Below are positions 56,501 through 64,000 of a DNA stretch of 64,000 nucleotides, piece after piece. Where the stretch lies: contig NZ_CP186925.1 of assembly GCF_049562855.1 (NCBI RefSeq), forward strand, positions 3,038,001 through 3,102,000, read 5' to 3'. This DNA is from Ruminococcus_C callidus (GTDB lineage Bacteria > Bacillota > Clostridia > Oscillospirales > Ruminococcaceae). The number at the start of each line of letters is the position of its first letter. Within the stretch, counting starts at the first letter, position 1. Under the pieces are notes generated by a model, which saw only the letters and a program-made list of their open reading frames with translations, was not told the DNA's origin and made no database searches. The position numbers and the translations under genes are program-made.

Positions 56501-58534
56501 TTATGTACTTAAAATTTCGTCCCAGCTTTTGGGAATGCCGGCTCCCCGATACGCACAGTACAGCATCAGATAGAATGCATCTGTGGCATCGATCTTACTG
56601 TTGCCGTCGCAGTCTGCCGCTGCCGCCTGCGACATGGACAAACCGGAAGCATAGCCCACGGCATCTTGTGCCTGTGCCAGCAGGGACTGGAACACATCGG
56701 TGGCATCTACGCTGCCGTTCCCGTCTACATCGCCCAGCAAAAACAAAGGCTCTGCGGTTTCCTTGGCGTAGATATACTGAGAATACTGTATCAGCCCTTC
56801 CCGTTCCAGTCCGGCAAAGAGATTGGCGGCGGCATTGTCCACCTCTGCCTGCGTGGCATCTTCCGACAGGGCTGCCGCTTCGGCATAGGCTGCCTGATAC
56901 AGCGGATCTGCATCGGCGGCAGGCTCGCCGTAAGACATGGCGGCATTCCACTGTGCCCAGTTGACCGCAGTGTCCTGTTCCCGCACAATTACTTTAATTG
57001 CAGCGTTGCCCAGATTGGAATAGGGCTTTTTGCCGCTGCTGTTTTGCCACTGCTTCACGTCAACCATATCGATCCATGTGTCGCCGCTGCAAATAAACGT
57101 CTGCCCCGACTGGATCGAGCAGTGGCGTTCCAGCGTTTCCGTGGAGTTGGACTCAAACGAAAGCCAGAGTTTTTCCCTGCTGCCCTTTTCCTTTCGCAGT
57201 TCCAGCACAACCGAAAACCGGTCGCCCTTTTGCAGCATCACATTTTGTGCTGCCAGTGAAATGTTCTTATAGCCGCCGTACTGCACTGTGCCCTGTTTGC
57301 TGCAAAGCTTCGTGCCGTCTACAGGGGACTGGGCGTTATTTTTCAGCCGGTACACCGAAATGGTATACCACCCGCCCTGAGAATTGTTCGATGTCATGGG
57401 AAACATGACTTCCGTCAGTTTGCCGGACTTTTCCGCAGTGAACACATTGGCTGCTGCGGAAAAGTTTACATTGGCATAGGAAACACTGCCATCGTACTGA
57501 TAGCGTGCAACAGGTGTGCTGTCCTGTGTCATCTGGAACCGTGCCGCTTCGCAGAGAGAAGCTTCCTCATAGGACAGCCAGAAGTAGCCGCCGCCAACAT
57601 CATCTGCCCCCCAGCTGTTCCGCACCAGCCACGCCCCGTCCGACTTGGGCTGACAGCTTTTTTGGAAATTCTCTCTGGAATAGTTATCGTCCCAGCCCAC
57701 CAGCAGAACCGCATGGTCAGCATCTCCGGTGCCGTGCCGCTTCTGGTAATAGGCAATGGAGTCCCCGTTGTCAAAAAATATGCCCTTGGAATAGAACGAT
57801 GCACTGACGGCACCGCTTTCCATGAGCCACTGCTTGATGACAGTCCGCCCCGCGGTGTCCACCTGCTGCAAGAGGTCGGAGCTCTGCATGCGGTAGTAGG
57901 CGTTATACCGCTGATACTCGGAATAACCCTGTGACCAGTCGTCCATGGAGGCGAACTGTTCCAGCTGGGGGCCAATGCCTGCCGCCAGTCCGTAGCCGGC
58001 AATGGTGGGGTTGCCGCCGCTGATGCCCTTGTTGTCCATGGTGATATAGTCGCCGCTGGTGAGGTCGCCTACCAGCAAATGATTGGTAAAGGGATACCAG
58101 CCCAGTGCCGCTTCGGAGAAGTTCAGTTCGCCGCTGCTGTCTTTCCACGATTCCGGAATGTCCAGCCCCTGTTTCATGATGTTGGACTCACAGGAACCCA
58201 GTGCCGCATACGCCCAGCAAAGACCTGTGGAGCCCTGATCTTTGACAGAAGTGACATAACTGCTGCCGTCCACGTCCAGCAGACTATAGGAAGACGGCAG
58301 CGAGCCGGCTCCACGCAGGCTTTCTTCCGCCTCGTCGTCTGTGACCTCCGGTGTGTCCGTCTGTGCCGGCTCATTCGCCGGCACCAGCAGCCCGTCGTTC
58401 TGTTTCCACGTTTCTTCCAGAACCTCCGGCATGTCCGGCTCCGCCGCCGCAGGAAGTTGTCCCCACGGCAAACAGCTGATGACACACAGCAGCGAAATCA
58501 CAGCACGCCGCCAGTACGTCCATTTTTTCCTCAT
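56501..58534 (-). CDS. Secreted papain-family (C1A) cysteine protease with dockerin
   Basis: 677 residues from ATG 58534 (AGGAGG upstream). Signal peptide (about 1-32), an acidic spacer, and a C1A domain with Gln and Cys in VKDQGSTGLCWAYAALGSCESN, His in DADHAVLLVGWDDNY and Asn in WLVRNSWG. A beta-rich domain follows (about 335-500), then a FIVAR-like helical segment (YAEAAALSEDATQAEVDNAAANL). The C-terminal type I dockerin has DVDGNGSVDATD and DCDGNSKIDATD. It probably docks to a cellulosomal scaffoldin. Promoter TTGACA-17-TATAAT is at 58618-58590. Confidence 0.93.
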   Translation of the reverse strand: MRKKWTYWRRAVISLLCVISCLPWGQLPAAAEPDMPEVLEETWKQNDGLLVPANEPAQTDTPEVTDDEAEESLRGAGSLPSSYSLLDVDGSSYVTSVKDQGSTGLCWAYAALGSCESNIMKQGLDIPESWKDSSGELNFSEAALGWYPFTNHLLVGDLTSGDYITMDNKGISGGNPTIAGYGLAAGIGPQLEQFASMDDWSQGYSEYQRYNAYYRMQSSDLLQQVDTAGRTVIKQWLMESGAVSASFYSKGIFFDNGDSIAYYQKRHGTGDADHAVLLVGWDDNYSRENFQKSCQPKSDGAWLVRNSWGADDVGGGYFWLSYEEASLCEAARFQMTQDSTPVARYQYDGSVSYANVNFSAAANVFTAEKSGKLTEVMFPMTSNNSQGGWYTISVYRLKNNAQSPVDGTKLCSKQGTVQYGGYKNISLAAQNVMLQKGDRFSVVLELRKEKGSREKLWLSFESNSTETLERHCSIQSGQTFICSGDTWIDMVDVKQWQNSSGKKPYSNLGNAAIKVIVREQDTAVNWAQWNAAMSYGEPAADADPLYQAAYAEAAALSEDATQAEVDNAAANLFAGLEREGLIQYSQYIYAKETAEPLFLLGDVDGNGSVDATDVFQSLLAQAQDAVGYASGLSMSQAAAADCDGNSKIDATDAFYLMLYCAYRGAGIPKSWDEILST

Positions 58535-58589
58535 ATATTCCTCCTGCCATTCCGGCAATGTGTACGAAATTTTGTATACGATATTATCA

Positions 58590-58618
58590 ATTATAGCACA
58601 TTCCGCCAGAGATGTCAA
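58590..58618 (-). promoter_or_regulatory. Promoter of the dockerin cysteine protease gene
   Basis: TTGACA (58618-58613), 17 bp, extended TGC-TATAAT (-10 at 58595-58590). Confidence 0.75.
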
Positions 58619-58620
58619 AC

Positions 58621-58668
58621 AAAAACGCCGGAGCGTTTCCTTTGAGATTCGCTCCGGCGTTATTTTTC
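58621..58668. terminator. Terminator of rsmI
   Basis: AACGCCGGAGCG and CGCTCCGGCGTT form a perfect 12-bp stem with A/T tracts on both sides, directly upstream of the protease promoter. A solo element end (GTGCGGTATTGCC, 58670-58682) sits between it and the rsmI stop codon. Confidence 0.8.
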
Positions 58669-58682
58669 CGTGCGGTATTGCC

Positions 58683-59513
58683 TTATGATTCCTGCACGGC
58701 ATCGTACAGTTCGCTTTTCCGGTAGCCGGTTTCTGCGGCAACGGTTTTGCATGCCTGTGTCAGCTTCTGCCCGTCCGCCACACAGCGGCGTACCTGCTCC
58801 ACAGCTTCTTCCAGCGTGACGCTCTCCGCCTTCTGGGGCACCGCACCGGCAACGACCAGCACGTATTCCCCGCGGGGCGGCGTGTTTTCATAATAGGCAA
58901 TGGCTTGTGCAAAGGTGGTCAGCTGCACTTCCTCGTGAATCTTCGTCAGTTCCCGACAGAGGGACAGGCTTCTGTCCCCGCCGAACACTGCCGCCATATC
59001 TGCCAGTGTCCGGCAAAGCTTATGGGGAGCCTCGTAGAAAATCATGGTTCGCTGTTCGTCCCGCAGTTGTTCCAGATGTGCCGCCCGCTGGTTCCGGTTC
59101 ACGGAGAGGAACCCCTCAAAGGCAAACCGTGAGGTATGCTGTCCGGAGATCGCCAGTGCCGCAATGGCTGCCGACGGTCCGGGGACTACTTCCATAGGCA
59201 CACCCAGCTGATGACAAAGCTGCACCAGCGGCTCACCAGGGTCGGAAATACAGGGCATGCCTGCATCTGTGACCACGCCGCAGGATTCCCCTGCGAGGAT
59301 CCGGTTGGCAATGCTCTGTGCCACTGTCAGCCCGCTGTGTTCGTGGTAGCTGACAATGGGTGTGTGAATGTCATAGTGGGAGAGCAACTTGCGGGTGACA
59401 CGGGTGTCCTCCGCCGCCAGAAAGTCCACCTCGCCCAGCAGCCGCAGCTGCCGCATAGTGATGTCCTCCAGATTTCCGATGGGCGTGCCGATAATGTATA
59501 GTGTACCACTCAT
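58683..59513 (-). CDS. rsmI: 16S rRNA 2'-O-ribose C1402 methyltransferase
   Basis: 276 residues; AAAAGGAG precedes ATG 59513. GTLYIIGTPIGNLEDIT, AAEDTRVTRKLL, VVTDAGMPCISDPGEPLV (SAM site), VPGPSAAIAALAISG, FYEAPHKLCRTL, LTKIHEE are diagnostic. It methylates the ribose of C1402 in the decoding centre. A solo element end lies against its stop codon. Confidence 0.97.
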   Translation of the reverse strand: MSGTLYIIGTPIGNLEDITMRQLRLLGEVDFLAAEDTRVTRKLLSHYDIHTPIVSYHEHSGLTVAQSIANRILAGESCGVVTDAGMPCISDPGEPLVQLCHQLGVPMEVVPGPSAAIAALAISGQHTSRFAFEGFLSVNRNQRAAHLEQLRDEQRTMIFYEAPHKLCRTLADMAAVFGGDRSLSLCRELTKIHEEVQLTTFAQAIAYYENTPPRGEYVLVVAGAVPQKAESVTLEEAVEQVRRCVADGQKLTQACKTVAAETGYRKSELYDAVQES

Positions 59514-59530
59514 GTTGAAACTCCTTTTGC

Positions 59531-59558
59531 CGCCAGACGCTCTTTGTTCGGTATTGCC
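59531..59558. repeat. Solo A-element end
   Basis: CGCCAGACGCTCTTTGTTCGGTATTGCC, one end only, directly abutting the stop codon (TTA, 59559-59561) of the HAD gene and running up to the rsmI RBS. Confidence 0.65.
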
Positions 59559-60215
59559 TTAGAGAAACTGCTTCATTTCCAGAATATCGTGCACATGCAC
59601 CGTTGCCGTCGCACAGATCTGCTGCCATGCCGCCGGATTGGCTGCATCATACACCCCCACGGTGAAAAATCCGGCAGCCCTGGCACATTGCAGAGCGTGG
59701 AGAGAATCCTCTGCCACGGCGATCTGCCGTCTGCCCAAATGCAGCTTCTGTGCCGCCAGCTGAAAGATACGGGGCTGGGTCTTGGGAGCACCAGCCTCCT
59801 GCTCGGTGAGCAGAAATGCCAGCCGTTCCCATACATGAAGCCGTTTCAGTGCCGCCTCTGCCAGTTCGCCGTAAGTCGCCGTGGCAACGCCATAGACGAT
59901 CTGCTGGCTGTCCAGCCAGTCCAGCAGTTCCATGACATGGGGTTTCAGCGGCAGCAGTTCCCGATACTCCTGTGCAACGGTATCTGCCACCTGCTGTGCA
60001 AACTGTTCCGGCGTGACCGGCAAGTGGAACTCCTCCACAAAATAGCGGGAGAATTCTTCAATGGACATTCGCTGTACCGTTTCGGACAGGTCGTCCGGCA
60101 TTTCTTTGCCGTAGTAGTCCATGATCTTCTTGTCCACCTGCCGCCACATGCTGCCGGAATCCAGCAGCGTGCCGTCCAGATCGAAAATGACGCCCTGTAG
60201 GGTGTTGTGTTCCAT
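59559..60215 (-). CDS. HAD-superfamily phosphatase/phosphoglucomutase-like
   Basis: 218 residues. Motif I FDLDGTLLDSG, motif II TATYGE, Lys in GAPKTQPRIF, motif IV VAEDSLHALQCARAAG; cap between 20 and 90. The pattern is that of beta-phosphoglucomutase and related sugar-phosphate phosphatases. Next to a GH13 enzyme in the same direction, a role in maltodextrin or sugar phosphate metabolism is plausible but not shown. Confidence 0.9.
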   Translation of the reverse strand: MEHNTLQGVIFDLDGTLLDSGSMWRQVDKKIMDYYGKEMPDDLSETVQRMSIEEFSRYFVEEFHLPVTPEQFAQQVADTVAQEYRELLPLKPHVMELLDWLDSQQIVYGVATATYGELAEAALKRLHVWERLAFLLTEQEAGAPKTQPRIFQLAAQKLHLGRRQIAVAEDSLHALQCARAAGFFTVGVYDAANPAAWQQICATATVHVHDILEMKQFL

Positions 60216-60242
60216 GGTGTTGCGATTTCCTTTCGTGGGAAA

Positions 60243-60288
60243 AGCAACACCGCACAGAGCCAGCCTGACGGCTTTGCACGGTATTGCC
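60243..60288. repeat. Miniature element, 46 bp
   Basis: AGCAACACCGCACAGAGCC and GGCTTTGCACGGTATTGCC around a short core, between the HAD and GH13 genes. Confidence 0.65.
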
Positions 60289-60305
60289 TGAGGTTTGTTT
60301 CCCGA

Positions 60306-61898
60306 TTACAGCTTTTCGAACCGCGGCTGGTTATCGTGTGCCGTGCCGGTAAAGATCAACTTCGGCATTGCCCAGACGCTGCCGTCCTGCTCCTTGCGGT
60401 AAACTACCAGTTCTTCCTGTGTTTCTGCGTGGCGGACGGAGGTCTGGAGCAGTTCGCAGACAGAGCCGTCCAGTACATCGCGATATTTTGCACCGGCTTC
60501 CAGAACCGTAGGCTCCGGTACGGCAACTGCTGCTGCTTCCGGTTCAGTCTGGTTGACAATATCGTCCTCGACCAGAATCATCGAGGAGAACGGTGCCATG
60601 CGGATCCATGCACCGCCGTTTTCTACCTGCACCGGCTGACCGCTGATGACATCGACCAGCGAGGGCACGTGGGTGCCGAAGCGGAATTCGCTGGGGCAGT
60701 CCTCCAGATTCAGTGCCACGTAAACGGTTCTGCCGTCCTGCTCCTTGGCGAACAGCAGCTGACGGTTCCGGACTTCCACAGTGTAGTAAGAGCCGGTACG
60801 CAGTGCCGGATATGCGTGGTAGATTCTGCCCAGCTTTACCAGATGCCGGTACAAGTCCAGATTGCCGCTGCGGTTCAGGTCGTCCAGATCCAGACAAGGC
60901 CGCAGACCGTCATCGGAATTGTTCTCGTGTCTGCCCATGACACCGTATTCACTGCCGTAGTATACCGACGGAATGCCCGGCATGCAGTACATCAGCGTAT
61001 AGCACAGGGGCAGATACCGCTGGTCGCACAGGGTGCTTGCCAGACGGTTGACATCGTGGTTGTCCACAAAGTTGTACAGAGCCACGCCCTGATAGATGCC
61101 GCCGTTGCCGAACTGGCGGTTGATGCTGTAGTTGATCTCGAAATAGTTCTTGTCGTTGTGGGAAGAATAGATGCCCTTATAGCACTCGTAGTTGGTCACG
61201 CTGTCCAGCATTTCCGGATTTGCCCAACGCTTATAGTCGCCGTGAATGATCTCGCCCATGAGCCAGAATTCCGGATTGCGTTCCTTGCAGAAGTTGTGGA
61301 TCCGGCGGAAGAAGTCGAAGTCCACACAGTCTGCGGCATCAAAGCGGATACCGTCGATATGGAACTGATCCATCCACATGCCCACGGCATCGATGAGGTA
61401 ATCGCACACGTGCCAGTTCCGCAGATTCAGCTTGACCAGATTATAGTAGCCGTTCCAGCCCTCGTACCAGAAGTTGTCGCCGCAGGGGCTCTGACCGCCG
61501 AAGTTCAGACCGGCAAACCAGTCACAGTACTCCGAAGCCTGTCCCTTTTCCTGTACGTCCTTGAACGCCCAGAAGTTCCGTCCCACGTGGTTGAACACGC
61601 CGTCCAGAATCACGCGAATGCCGTTCTTGTGCAGTTCGTCGCAGATGTGGGCAAACATTTCGTTGGTGCCCAGCCGGCGGTCGATCACACGGTAATCGGT
61701 GGTGTCATAGCCGTGTTCCACAGATTCGAATACCGGTCCGAAGTAAACGGCATCAACACCCAGTTCTTTCAGATGCGGGATCCAGTCCAGCACCTTTTCC
61801 AACCGGTTCACCGGTTCGCCGCCCTCGTTGCACTTCGGTGCTCCGCAGAAGCCCAAGGGATAGATGTGATACATCACTGCGTTTTCGTACCAATTCAT
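60306..61898 (-). CDS. GH13 alpha-amylase-family enzyme fused to a C-terminal DUF1653 domain
   Basis: 530 residues, no signal peptide, so cytoplasmic; AGGAGG before ATG 61898. GH13 regions: DGVFNHVGR (I), GIRFDAAD (II, nucleophile Asp), LMGEIIHGD (III, acid Glu), FVDNHDVNR (IV, third Asp). A beta domain ends near 445. The last 65 residues (KYRDVLDGSVCELLQTSVRHAETQEELVVYRK) match the small DUF1653 domain, normally a separate protein. It probably hydrolyses or transfers malto-oligosaccharides inside the cell. The role of the added domain is unknown. Confidence 0.9.
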   Translation of the reverse strand: MNWYENAVMYHIYPLGFCGAPKCNEGGEPVNRLEKVLDWIPHLKELGVDAVYFGPVFESVEHGYDTTDYRVIDRRLGTNEMFAHICDELHKNGIRVILDGVFNHVGRNFWAFKDVQEKGQASEYCDWFAGLNFGGQSPCGDNFWYEGWNGYYNLVKLNLRNWHVCDYLIDAVGMWMDQFHIDGIRFDAADCVDFDFFRRIHNFCKERNPEFWLMGEIIHGDYKRWANPEMLDSVTNYECYKGIYSSHNDKNYFEINYSINRQFGNGGIYQGVALYNFVDNHDVNRLASTLCDQRYLPLCYTLMYCMPGIPSVYYGSEYGVMGRHENNSDDGLRPCLDLDDLNRSGNLDLYRHLVKLGRIYHAYPALRTGSYYTVEVRNRQLLFAKEQDGRTVYVALNLEDCPSEFRFGTHVPSLVDVISGQPVQVENGGAWIRMAPFSSMILVEDDIVNQTEPEAAAVAVPEPTVLEAGAKYRDVLDGSVCELLQTSVRHAETQEELVVYRKEQDGSVWAMPKLIFTGTAHDNQPRFEKL

Positions 61899-61962
61899 TT
61901 TTATTTCCTCCTACTCCTATTATCTATTACAAACAAGGCAATTTCCCTGTTGGAGTTCTTTA

Positions 61963-61995
61963 GGCAATACCGCACAATCTTTATGCGGTATTGCC
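61963..61995. repeat. Miniature A element, 33 bp, with 4-bp duplication
   Basis: GGCAATACCGCACAAT and TTTATGCGGTATTGCC back to back, flanked by TTTA on both sides (61959-61962 and 61996-61999). Confidence 0.8.
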
Positions 61996-62018
61996 TTTAA
62001 AGCCTGTTCAGGCTCCTA

Positions 62019-62606
62019 TCACTTCACAGACCCTTCCAGATAATACGTTGCTTCCATATCCGCCACGTTGACTGCCAGAGCCAGCGGAAACATTTCCAGT
62101 GCTCTGCCCACGCTGTTCTTGTCCTCGTTGCCGGAAAAGCCCATGTGATAGCGAATGGCAAAAGCTTCGTCACGGGTCAGCCGCATAAAGCTTTGAATCA
62201 TGTACACGGATTTTTCCCCGTGCCCATAGGGCAGGGTGTCCCGCACGGTATAGTAGGGCACCTTTTCCCACACGCCCTGTTCATTCTTGGCGTTGCGATA
62301 GTCCACGGCATAAAAGCCAACCTTGCAGATGTCGTGGAGCAGTGCCGTCACGGCAATGGTTTCCGGTGTATAGTCCATGCCGTACAGTTCCTTGGTGCGG
62401 GGACGATTCAGATAGTCTTTCAGGCACTCGTACACATTCAGACTGTGTTCCACCAGCCCGCCCTCATATGCCCCGTGAAATCGGGTGCTGGAGGGGGCAG
62501 TAAAGAAATCGCTGGCATCAGAGTCCAGCCATTCCAGCAGCCGGTCTGCTCCCCGCCGCTGGATATTTTCCTGATAAACGGCAATAAATTCTTCTCGTTT
62601 CGTCAC
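62019..62606 (-). CDS. HD-domain hydrolase
   Basis: 195 residues, starting at GTG 62606 (AAAGGCGGG upstream). GGLVEHSLNVYECL (first His), ALLHDICKVGFY (HD pair) and RYHMGFSG with a late DMEATYYL give the metal-binding set of an HD phosphohydrolase resembling those annotated as hydrolases of the YfbR/3'-5' exonuclease group in Firmicutes. The substrate is probably a nucleotide or nucleic acid. Stands alone. Confidence 0.85.
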   Translation of the reverse strand: MTKREEFIAVYQENIQRRGADRLLEWLDSDASDFFTAPSSTRFHGAYEGGLVEHSLNVYECLKDYLNRPRTKELYGMDYTPETIAVTALLHDICKVGFYAVDYRNAKNEQGVWEKVPYYTVRDTLPYGHGEKSVYMIQSFMRLTRDEAFAIRYHMGFSGNEDKNSVGRALEMFPLALAVNVADMEATYYLEGSVK

Positions 62607-62698
62607 GGCATTTCCCGCCTTTCTATACTCTGTTGTATATTATACCACACATTCAAGAAATTGGCAAGCGTTCCGCGAAAAATCCCATGAGAATCCAT

Positions 62699-62746
62699 TT
62701 GCGTTTCCCGCCAAAATGTGCTATACTACTATAGTAAGTCTATACT
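62699..62746 (+). promoter_or_regulatory. Promoter with candidate operator of the methyltransferase gene
   Basis: TTGCGT (62699-62704), 17 bp, TATACT (62722-62727). The palindrome TACTATAGTA (62726-62735) and a second TATACTA lie over the predicted start, a likely site for a repressor. Confidence 0.55.
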
Positions 62747-62766
62747 AACTAAAAAGGAGCACCGCT

Positions 62767-63573
62767 ATGACAAATTCGAAAATCAAACCGGAACTGAACG
62801 GCGTGGCAGAAACCATGCTACTGACTTTTTATGCAAGAGCCAAGTACTCGAAATCCCCGAAGCATGCCTTTTATGATGCCAAGGCGGTGGAGCTGGCGGA
62901 ACGGCTGGACTACGATTTTTCCAAGGCTTCCAGGGACGTTGCCATGGGCAGCGGCACGATTGCCAGAACCATTGTATTTGACGAACTGGTGCAGACATTT
63001 TTGCAGAAGCACCCCGATGCAACGGTGGTAAACATTGCCTGTGGGCTGGACACCAGAGTGTACCGCATGGACACCGGAAAGTGCACATGGTACAACCTCG
63101 ACCTGCCGGAAACCATTCGTGTCCGCGACCAGATCTTTCAGGAACAGGGACGCATCTCCACGGTGGGCAAGTCCGTACTGGATCCCACGTGGCACGAGGA
63201 CATCACCCAACGCGGCACCATGCTGTTCGTCATTGAGGGGCTGTCCATGTACCTCCAGCCGGAAGAAGTGGCACAGATGCTCCGCATCATTCACGACAAC
63301 TTCGACAACGCCTATGTGATGATGGAAACCACCTCGCCGTTCTGGGTGCGGAAGCAGTCCATTGAAAAATCGGTACAGGACACCGGTGCAGTCTTTACAT
63401 GGGGTGTGAACCGGTTCTCTGAGATGCAGAACCTTGCCCAAGGATTCCACAGCGTGAAAGACGACAATATCCTCCGTGGCATGGCGAAGCTGTATCCCGC
63501 CTACCGGCTGATCTCATGGCTGCCGGTGGTGAAGAACATGGCAGAGAAAATTCTGATCTTTCAAAAGGATTAA
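62767..63573 (+). CDS. Class I SAM-dependent methyltransferase, LCM/PPM1 family
   Basis: 268 residues; AAAAGGAG precedes the ATG. ETMLLTFYARAKYSKSP, SGTIARTIVFDELVQTFL, VVNIACGLDTRVYRMD (SAM-binding), YNLDLPETIRVRDQIF, and VIEGLSMYLQPEEV are the pattern of leucine-carboxyl-methyltransferase-like bacterial proteins. Substrates are unknown; several relatives act on small molecules. Its stop codon overlaps the target duplication of the composite repeat that follows. Confidence 0.9.
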   Translation: MTNSKIKPELNGVAETMLLTFYARAKYSKSPKHAFYDAKAVELAERLDYDFSKASRDVAMGSGTIARTIVFDELVQTFLQKHPDATVVNIACGLDTRVYRMDTGKCTWYNLDLPETIRVRDQIFQEQGRISTVGKSVLDPTWHEDITQRGTMLFVIEGLSMYLQPEEVAQMLRIIHDNFDNAYVMMETTSPFWVRKQSIEKSVQDTGAVFTWGVNRFSEMQNLAQGFHSVKDDNILRGMAKLYPAYRLISWLPVVKNMAEKILIFQKD

Positions 63574-63574
63574 G

Positions 63575-63909
63575 GGCAATACCGCACAAAGATTGTGCGA
63601 CAGATGCGTCGTCAAATTTTTCGTCAGATGAAACAAAAAGCGGAGTGAATACTGGATGTATTCACGAGCATTTTTGTGAAATATGAGAGTCTGTTTCGTA
63701 TCTGACGTATGCAGATTGCGTCGTCAGATTTTTTGAGAGATGAAGGGAAAAACGGAGAAAATCCTTTGTGGATTTTCGAGTATTTTCCCGAAATATCTCG
63801 GAAAATATGCACGCAAGATGCGTGCGAGAAGATATGAAACAGGCTCTGAAGGGAAATTTGCAAGCAGATGGCGTGCAAAGTCGCCAGACGCTCTTTGTGC
63901 GGTATTGCC
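63575..63909 (-). repeat. Composite element (A with nested D), 335 bp
   Basis: Reverse orientation, flanked by TAAG (63571-63574 and 63910-63913); the left TAA is the stop codon of the methyltransferase gene. D lies at 63687-63846 with TGA (TCA on the other strand) on both sides. Confidence 0.92.
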
Positions 63910-63921
63910 TAAGGAAACACT

Positions 63922-63974
63922 ATTTCCACACTTCTCCCGCGTTTTCCACAGCACTTTCAACAACTTGTGGAAAA
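63922..63974. promoter_or_regulatory. Second group of DnaA-box-like sites, at the right edge
   Basis: ATTTCCACA (63922-63930), TTTTCCACA (63942-63950) and, on the other strand, TTTTCCACA (63974-63966). The remaining bases to 64000 show no gene start. Confidence 0.35.
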
Positions 63975-64000
63975 CAAAAACCGTGGTTTTTTGCGTATCC

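Overview
The window looks like chromosomal DNA of a cellulosome-bearing Ruminococcus (Oscillospiraceae), possibly near R. champanellensis. This is inferred from three secreted proteins with type I dockerins, a Gram-positive gene set (CIRCE-controlled groESL, an LTA-synthase-like protein, TmcAL, a YnzC-like protein), AAGGAGG-type ribosome binding sites and a moderately GC-rich, gene-dense layout. No rRNA, CRISPR array or prophage was seen. Most genes are housekeeping or stand-alone accessory genes in short operons.

Layout. 1-7.2 kb: start of an exopolysaccharide glycosylphosphotransferase, a Cthe_2159-like carbohydrate-binding lipoprotein, a membrane-anchored HtrA protease and a dockerin-bearing SGNH-like protein. 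7.2-8.2 kb: a gene-free kilobase with repeats, a candidate small RNA and a DnaA-box-like cluster. 8.2-10.5 kb: yjbQ-sirtuin-dtd operon and two tRNA-Ser genes. 11-18 kb: sugar ABC ATPase, pseudouridine synthase, nrdR, a TIM-barrel isomerase and secDF. 18.3-25.3 kb: ung, an unknown 540-residue protein and a one-carbon block (metF, a free-standing MetH activation protein, a GNAT enzyme, and metH without that domain). 25.5-31.2 kb: AI-2E-type transporter, rmuC, purA and an insertion sequence with 23-bp target repeats. 31.3-45.2 kb: a truncated LytTR gene, a dockerin metalloprotease, an orphan sugar-binding lipoprotein, groESL, a two-component system, a second HtrA, a thioesterase, an LTA-synthase-like protein and an SDR. 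45.2-46.6 kb: a gene-free mosaic of GC-rich repeats. 46.6-64 kb: ynzC-like, cdd, ackA, tmcAL, C39-like peptidase, tRNA methyltransferase, MATE pump, feoB, a Gln-rich microprotein, a dockerin papain-like protease, rsmI, a HAD phosphatase, a GH13-DUF1653 fusion, an HD hydrolase and an LCM-type methyltransferase.

The most striking feature is a large family of non-coding interspersed elements. All share GGCAATACCGCACAAAG-like terminal inverted repeats. Full copies are 172-173 bp (two subfamilies, A and B). Four composites are 335 bp: an A element carrying a second 160-bp element (D) at one identical internal site. Miniature copies of 32-46 bp consist almost only of the two ends. Several copies have exact 4-bp target duplications. 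They sit mainly in two places: immediately downstream of promoter -10 boxes, so that they form the 5' leader, and directly against stop codons. A third element (C) and D have GA(A/G)CCTGT ends and 3-bp TNA duplications, as described for IS5/IS1031-type elements. No element encodes a transposase, and two truncated genes end in element ends.

Functional links: the dockerin proteins (SGNH-like, metzincin-like, papain-like) would be secreted and could join a cellulosome, supplying proteolytic rather than glycolytic functions. The msmK-type ATPase, the orphan solute-binding protein, the GH13 enzyme and the beta-phosphoglucomutase-like HAD protein suggest import and intracellular use of oligosaccharides. 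All identifications come from reading the sequence; no database search was run.
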